A stretch of DNA of 15,111 nt, from assembly GCA_016709025.1 (NCBI GenBank), contig JADJEQ010000035.1:1-15111 (forward strand). Direction: 5' to 3'. Below are positions 15,084 through 15,111 of this stretch, one piece after another. Each line of letters opens with the position of its first letter. The stretch's first letter is position 1. The notes below the pieces were generated by a model that saw nothing but the letters and a program-made list of their open reading frames with translations, did not search any database and had not been told where the DNA came from. The translations under genes were made by a program, and so were the position numbers. The DNA is from Bacteroidales bacterium. Its GTDB lineage: Bacteria > Bacteroidota > Bacteroidia > Bacteroidales > Lentimicrobiaceae.

Positions 15084-15111
15084 TGAAATGGAATTTAAAT
15101 GATATTTCTAC

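Overview
The window looks like a chromosomal fragment from a member of the Bacteroidetes, probably a Bacteroidales relative. The evidence is a TonB-dependent receptor with an N-terminal carboxypeptidase-regulatory-like domain, a secreted protein with a type IX-like C-terminal sorting domain, an M14 peptidase with BACON and dockerin-like modules, TAnnTTTG-type promoter elements and the absence of Shine-Dalgarno sequences. No rRNA, tRNA, CRISPR, transposase or integrase gene was seen.

Region 1 (1 to about 5,300) is AT-rich. It holds a row of unrelated small genes, almost all on the minus strand: lipoproteins, a DUF4412-like secreted protein, membrane proteins, a TPR-type lipoprotein and hypotheticals. 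A roughly 120-bp repeat with an imperfect palindrome follows three of these genes directly (870-913, 2549-2664, 3901-4023). A second repeat of about 130 bp occurs twice, 37 to 38 bp upstream of a start codon (1687-1815, 5101-5230). One gene, one recombination-site-like repeat, all in one orientation, is the layout of an integron cassette array. The repeats only partly match the classical attC boxes, and no integrase is in view.

Region 2 (about 5,300 to 8,700, plus strand) has a secreted T9SS-type protein, then a TonB-dependent receptor closed by a rho-independent terminator.

Region 3 (8,800 to 12,110, plus strand) is a thiol-redox cluster: an OsmC-family protein, an unusual thioredoxin-fold protein with a C-x6-C motif, a TrxB-like reductase, a membrane-anchored thioredoxin with CMPC, and a DUF302 protein. 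The last three are spaced like an operon that ends in a strong terminator. The TrxB-like enzyme would recycle the thioredoxin(s), which in turn could serve OsmC and the envelope. The TrxB lacks the usual NADPH-phosphate-binding arginines. Octamer tandem arrays flank the C-x6-C gene.

Region 4 (12,125 to 15,083, minus strand) is one long modular secreted M14 metallocarboxypeptidase.

Nearly every gene, including the housekeeping-type ones, is broken by single-base shifts, often in homopolymers, while the translated sequence on both sides stays conserved. The likeliest cause is uncorrected sequencing indels rather than decay. Genes are therefore listed over their reconstructed full spans, with the shifts noted.
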